A stretch of DNA of 22,500 nt. Source: Cristatella mucedo. Lineage: Eukaryota > Bryozoa > Phylactolaemata > Cristatellidae. Shown piece after piece: positions 18,739-22,500 of this stretch. Location: contig WPIO01000018.1 of assembly GCA_009760855.2 (NCBI GenBank), positions 2,700,001-2,722,500 of the forward strand, in the 5' to 3' direction. The translations under genes and the position numbers were made by a program. The first letter of the stretch is position 1. The number at the start of each line of letters is the position of its first letter. The notes below the pieces were generated by a model. That model was not told the DNA's origin. It ran no database searches and worked only from the letters and a program-made list of their open reading frames with translations.

Positions 18739-20417
18739 ACTACCGAAAAGCGGGAGAGATAGCAGCCGAGCCTCTTCTTTCGCTAAATAAACGAGACCAT
18801 TCAATCGGCTGATCTGCACTAATTAATACCCGCTCTTCAGCCTCCGAAGCGCGAAGCTTCGCGCGCCTCGGATCGGATCGCGGCTGACTCGGGCGCCCTG
18901 CGACAGCAGGCGAGAGCACGAACTGCGCGCGCTCTCACCCAAAGGCGGAGATGGCTGGTTTAGATTACGGCCGGATAAAAAAAAGCCCGCGCCGGAAAAG
19001 GATGCCGAGGTCGCGCATCGGCGCATCCGGCTTTTAAGCCCTTCGCCCAGCCGCACAGCTTCCTTTATCGCCGGAAGCGCACGCATCAAAGCCAGGCTCG
19101 CGCGCGTCTCTCGCGCTCCGCGAGAGAGACGCGCGCGAGCCGCTGCTCGAAAGCGAGCGCCCAGCGAGTGCGGCGTGTGCGCACTGCTGTCTGCTCGCGT
19201 CGTCGCTTGTCGTCGCTTGTCGCAGGCTGACCGGGTTAGAAAGGAGGCGAGGCGTGCGGGTACCGTCGACTTCCGCTTGAGCTGCGTGTCCGCTCAAGCT
19301 GGAGCAGCGGGCCGCGCATTATCGTCCGGTTCGAGTCGAGTCGAGGAGGATTCGGACTTCGCAGTCGCACTACGCAGCTGGCGCGTTTCGGGTGACGGCG
19401 GGCGCTCGAGATCGGCAAGGCTCGCAGCTACACTTTTGATTCCGAATGGGCTTAACCTTGACCTCGAGAAAGCGAGACCTGATGTCGCCGGAAATGAGAC
19501 GTGCCGCCCAGCGCCGTATTTCTATCCTGAAAGGGACTATGGCTTTGCGAGAGGACTCGCTAGCGTTCAAATGAGCCGAACTATTGCATAAATGAATAAT
19601 AATCTTGAATCGTTGTAAAATGTAAAACCTTTAATTGCACATTGATTTTTTGTCTCCCGACCTCTCGCGGGTCAGCTTGCGCTTTACTAGATAGACGGGG
19701 GGGCCGGGGGTGGTGGCAAAAGTGGTCTGGCGGCGCCGCTTCCGAGAGGCTGTCCGCCGCAAGCGCGGCTGCAGCGGCCCGAGCCTTGGCTAACTGAGCG
19801 TCGTTGAGAGCGCTCCTTATTAGTGGCGCGTTTCGGCAGGGTCTTTCTTATTCTTAGAATTAATTGGTAGCTGCGAGTCGATTAAAACTCCGACTGCGAT
19901 ATTTTCATCAGCACCACTGCCGAACCGTTTCTACTGCTGAGAATAGTAGCTAGGTGCGCCTTCGGATTGCTTGTGGCCGATCGCCATGTCAGAATGCTAA
20001 TGGGGGGGGCACGCTAAGGCTGCTGCATAATTTATTGCCGCGCCGATGCGAAAATCGGACGCTCCCCCAGTGTCGCGGCATGCAGCTGCGACAGCTGCAT
20101 GCGAAAGTGCTCCTTCGCCGCGCTACTGCGCAACGTGACAAGCCGCTCGGTGGCTACCTCGAGACGCGCGCTGCTTCTCCGGCGACCGTATAGCGCGGCC
20201 GCCTCGTTTCTGCGAAGCGCAGGCTCGCTGTGCGAAACTCGCCCCCGCGGGCGCTGGCTGAGCGTCAATTGACGACAGGACTGGACGTGCTATGAAGGGA
20301 TCGCGCACGATCGCGCCGCGGGGCGATCGCTTGACGGCTAAATGGAAGCTTATCTCGACGCCCGCCAAGCGCCCCTAACGCACCAGAATCGACGGCCGCG
20401 CTCTAGAGCTCTAGGCG

Positions 20418-20420
<3 letters not shown>
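18739..20420. other. CpG-rich region, no assigned gene
   Basis: Mostly CpG-rich. The best open frame is on plus at 19175-19591 (138 codons, no recognised domain). It ends at TAA near AATGAATAATAAT, and a minus frame is also open across it. A 16-bp palindrome, GCGCGAAGCTTCGCGC, lies at 18849-18864. An 11-bp inverted repeat with a CGA loop lies at 20078-20102 (GCATGCAGCTG). A 10-bp CGTCGCTTGT duplication starts at 19201. No product can be supported. Confidence 0.35.
19095..19141. repeat. GC-rich hairpin, 21-bp stem with 2-nt bulge
   Basis: GGCTCGCGCGCGTCTC (19095-19110) pairs exactly with 19126-19141, and TCGCG (19111-19115) pairs with CGCGA (19119-19123). A GA bulge lies at 19124-19125 and the loop is CTC (19116-19118). 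It resembles the hairpin at 6834-6872 in form but not in sequence. Confidence 0.92.
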
Positions 20421-20497
<77 letters not shown>

Positions 20498-20520
20498 GAG
20501 AGAGGGAGAGAGAGAGAGAG
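20421..20520. repeat. (GA)n microsatellite
   Basis: About 100 bp of GA with three GGGA interruptions near the right end. The frames of poly-Arg-Glu and poly-Ser-Leu here are artefacts. Confidence 0.97.
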
Positions 20521-20821
20521 CAGCGTCGATTGGAGAACAGCCAATAGCTGCGCTCCGAAAAAAGGCGGCGCTAAAGCGGCAGTGAGCTCGCGCGCGAAAA
20601 CGGCTGAACGTTCGCTGACCGGCGTCGAGGCCGCAGGCTCCAAGCATTCACTCACCGGCGGCCGATAGAAGAGAGAACGCGCGCGCGTCTCTGTGGCCAT
20701 CGCATCGCATCGCGCTGGGAAGAACGTGCCGCTCGATAGGGTACATACATAGCACCGCCCGACTTCCTGGACGCGCGTAACAGTTTTGCTGTTCGGCGGC
20801 GCTTCGACTATATTCTGAATC
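20521..20821. other. unassigned spacer
   Basis: GC-rich sequence between the GA array and LINE-B copy 2. No feature recognised. Confidence 0.4.
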
Positions 20822-21087
20822 CTATTTAGGACAGCATTTAGTGGGTCCCTGTGATTCGTCCTTCATGGGCTTATGCGTGCTGACACTGTGCATGCTGCCA
20901 CCAACCACACTTGCATGCTGACCCTGTGCATGCCACCCCTAGCCATATTATTGGTGTAGTTTATTGAGCACGCTACCACTAACCACTCGATTGTGCTTCC
21001 TTTGCAGTAAATGTGAAGTGCCTAGAGAGAAAGAGAGATTGAGTTCTCCGAGGGGGCTATATCAAATGCATTTTTATTATTATTATC
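20822..21087 (+). mobile_element. LINE-B copy 2, 3' UTR only
   Basis: CATTTAGTGGGTCCCTGTGA followed by TTCGTCC and TTATGCGTGC match LINE-B copy 1 in reverse complement. The copy contains a partial internal duplication of GACACTGTGCATGC-like units (about 20881-20932). It ends AAATGTGAAGTGCCTAGAGA, GATTGAGTTCTCCGAGG, GGGCTATATCAAAT and a (TTA)n tail. No coding part remains. Confidence 0.82.
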
Positions 21088-22170
21088 TAATCGATGTCCT
21101 CGCGACTACCTCTTCCAGGTATCGCTTAGGATACCAAGAGGAATCGCGGCGTTCGGACGCCTGCTTCGCTTCGCTCCAGCCACGCTCGAGCTTCCGCTAA
21201 GACCCGAACTCACAGTCTCGTTCTGCAAGCATTTTCTTGAACGGCACCTGAAATCATAGTGCGCAGACAAGGAGATCAGCCATTAAGTTTTTAACAGCGG
21301 CTATTTAACCCGCCAGAACGCACCGTGACAACCCGGTTGTCAAAGATGCAACCTCCTCCCAGCATAGCAGGACTGATTGGTTCCATAGGCTTGGCAGAGG
21401 TTTGCATGTAAAGCGCCTGCCAGCTGCATGCTTCGGCTAAGGTAGGCCTTTCATAAGAAAATGATGGCGTCGCTGAGAGCGGCAAACGATTCGTATTCCA
21501 ATCTGTCTCTTTATACAGACCGACAGTTTGGTCATGGGCTAGCCATTTTCCGCTATTTAATCTGCAGATCGCTGATGTCACAAGTTATGCGCTGCCGGTC
21601 TCTTTTGCACGAACATACATGGACGGACGCACGGTAATCAGAACTGCCACGCGACGGCGCACGCGCTGCGTAGGTTCCGGCAGACGGGCTGAGCCCTCAA
21701 GCAGCAAAAGTCGGAGGCACGGAGCGTAGCGCTTCCTCAAAACTTCCTGTAGTTCGATTGCATGCGGGCTGGTACCGCTCCTTTCCTCGACAGCTCGTGG
21801 GAGCATCCCCGAGAGGGGCCTGAGCACAGCTGTGGTCAGCTTCTACTGAGGCGTTGACACAGGCCGATAACCTGCTGGTGAACAGATGGTGGATTCACCA
21901 TCGGGGTCTGCCAAGGGACAGCCAGGGTCGAGGAGGAGGGTCGAGTGAGAGTAGGGGCCGAGGGGAGCCGTTCGCTCTTCGGCTCCGTGCGTGGTAATAA
22001 ACTGTCGGTGTTGGGCATCGGCTGGCTCTCCGCTGTGCGAACAGACTGCACTTCCTTCTCAGCCTGCGTCTGGCGATGGCGATGGTGCGATGGCCCATGC
22101 GACACCGCGGTCGCCGCTGCAGCTTCGGGATGGTGAGGATGGTGGACGATGATGCTCGCTCTTCTCGATC
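21088..22170. other. unassigned stretch
   Basis: No gene, LINE or SINE is recognised. GTAAAGCGCCTGCC near 21410 resembles the GCGCCT part of the S-family body but lacks the rest. Open frames are short and overlap antisense. Confidence 0.4.
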
Positions 22171-22242
22171 CTGGATCCTGGGCCAGAGCGGGCGCTCGAT
22201 CCTGGGCCAGAGCGGGCTCTCGATCCTGGGCCAGAGCGGGCG
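22171..22242. repeat. 24-bp tandem repeat, 3 copies
   Basis: Units at 22171, 22195 and 22219 share GATCCTGGGCCAGAGCGGGC. As a multiple of three the repeat keeps frames open (plus reads SILGQSGR), but no flanking coding support is seen. Confidence 0.93.
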
Positions 22243-22500
22243 ATCCTTCGCTGCCGACTGCAAGCGATGGCGGTAGCCGCCAAGATTCTTATGCCGCTGT
22301 GTGAACGAGTCTGCTGAATCAGCGCAGGTTTTCCCGCGGACGGCCACGACAGTTCAGCGACAGCCATGCGGCAACGAGATGGCCGGATCACTTTTGCCGC
22401 TCTCGGGATTGGAGCGAATGCTAACAAATGCCGTCGCACGTTAGACCCTCGCGTGCTTTGCAGGTTGAATTTTTGAATTATTCTTCCGGTTATTATTCTT
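22243..22500. other. unassigned right flank
   Basis: No recognisable feature up to the window end. Confidence 0.4.

Noticed and set aside
19175-19591. 138-codon plus-strand frame followed by an AT-rich stretch
   Set aside because: No recognisable domain, no start context that stands out, and an overlapping open frame on minus. Possible but not supportable as a gene.

Overview
This window looks like intergenic, repeat-rich DNA from an animal nuclear genome. I found no intact protein-coding gene, rRNA, tRNA or CRISPR array, and no bacterial gene layout. The evidence for an animal is decayed reverse transcriptases of the L2/CR1-like LINE group, tRNA-derived SINEs with pol III promoter boxes, long dinucleotide microsatellites (AT, GT, CT/CA, GA) and patches of very CpG-rich sequence. 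CpG is not depleted, which fits an invertebrate with little germline methylation. An arthropod is my guess, but the species cannot be named from this sequence.

Layout. 1-1415: unassigned DNA with a long GT array. 1416-3298: SINE S1 running into a 159-bp AT array, a GC-rich block, then SINE S2. 3540-4078: LINE-A copy A. 4555-5369: CT and CT/CA arrays. 6170-7110: CpG-rich block with a CRE palindrome and a perfect hairpin. 7521-7640: 30-bp tandem repeat. 7985-9010: LINE-A copy B, the best RT remnant. 9011-9460: LINE-A copy C, followed directly by SINE S3. 9961-10564: minisatellite and compound microsatellite. 11151-11236: long near-perfect hairpin. 11470-12145: SINE T1 (second family, minus strand) and SINE S4. 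12220-14760: CpG-rich block containing the diverged SINE S5. 14980-16110: SINE T2 (minus), LINE-B copy 1 (minus) and SINE S6. 16116-16517: an unidentified decayed coding-like stretch on the minus strand. 16653-17582: minisatellites and a purine tract. 17695-18738: two short LINE-A ends. 18840-20520: CpG-rich DNA, a hairpin and a GA array. 20822-21087: LINE-B copy 2. 21088-22500: unassigned, with a 24-bp tandem repeat.

How the parts relate. Two LINE families (called A and B here) and two SINE families (S1-S6 and T1-T2) can be defined by comparing copies within the window. The 3' end of LINE-B is nearly the same as the 3' end of the S SINEs: both carry a GATTAAG..CTC motif, then GGGCGCTATA.AAAT, then an A/T-rich tail. 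This is the usual sign that the SINE borrows the LINE's reverse transcriptase. Family assignments rest on motifs read by eye, and element boundaries are approximate to about 10-30 bp.
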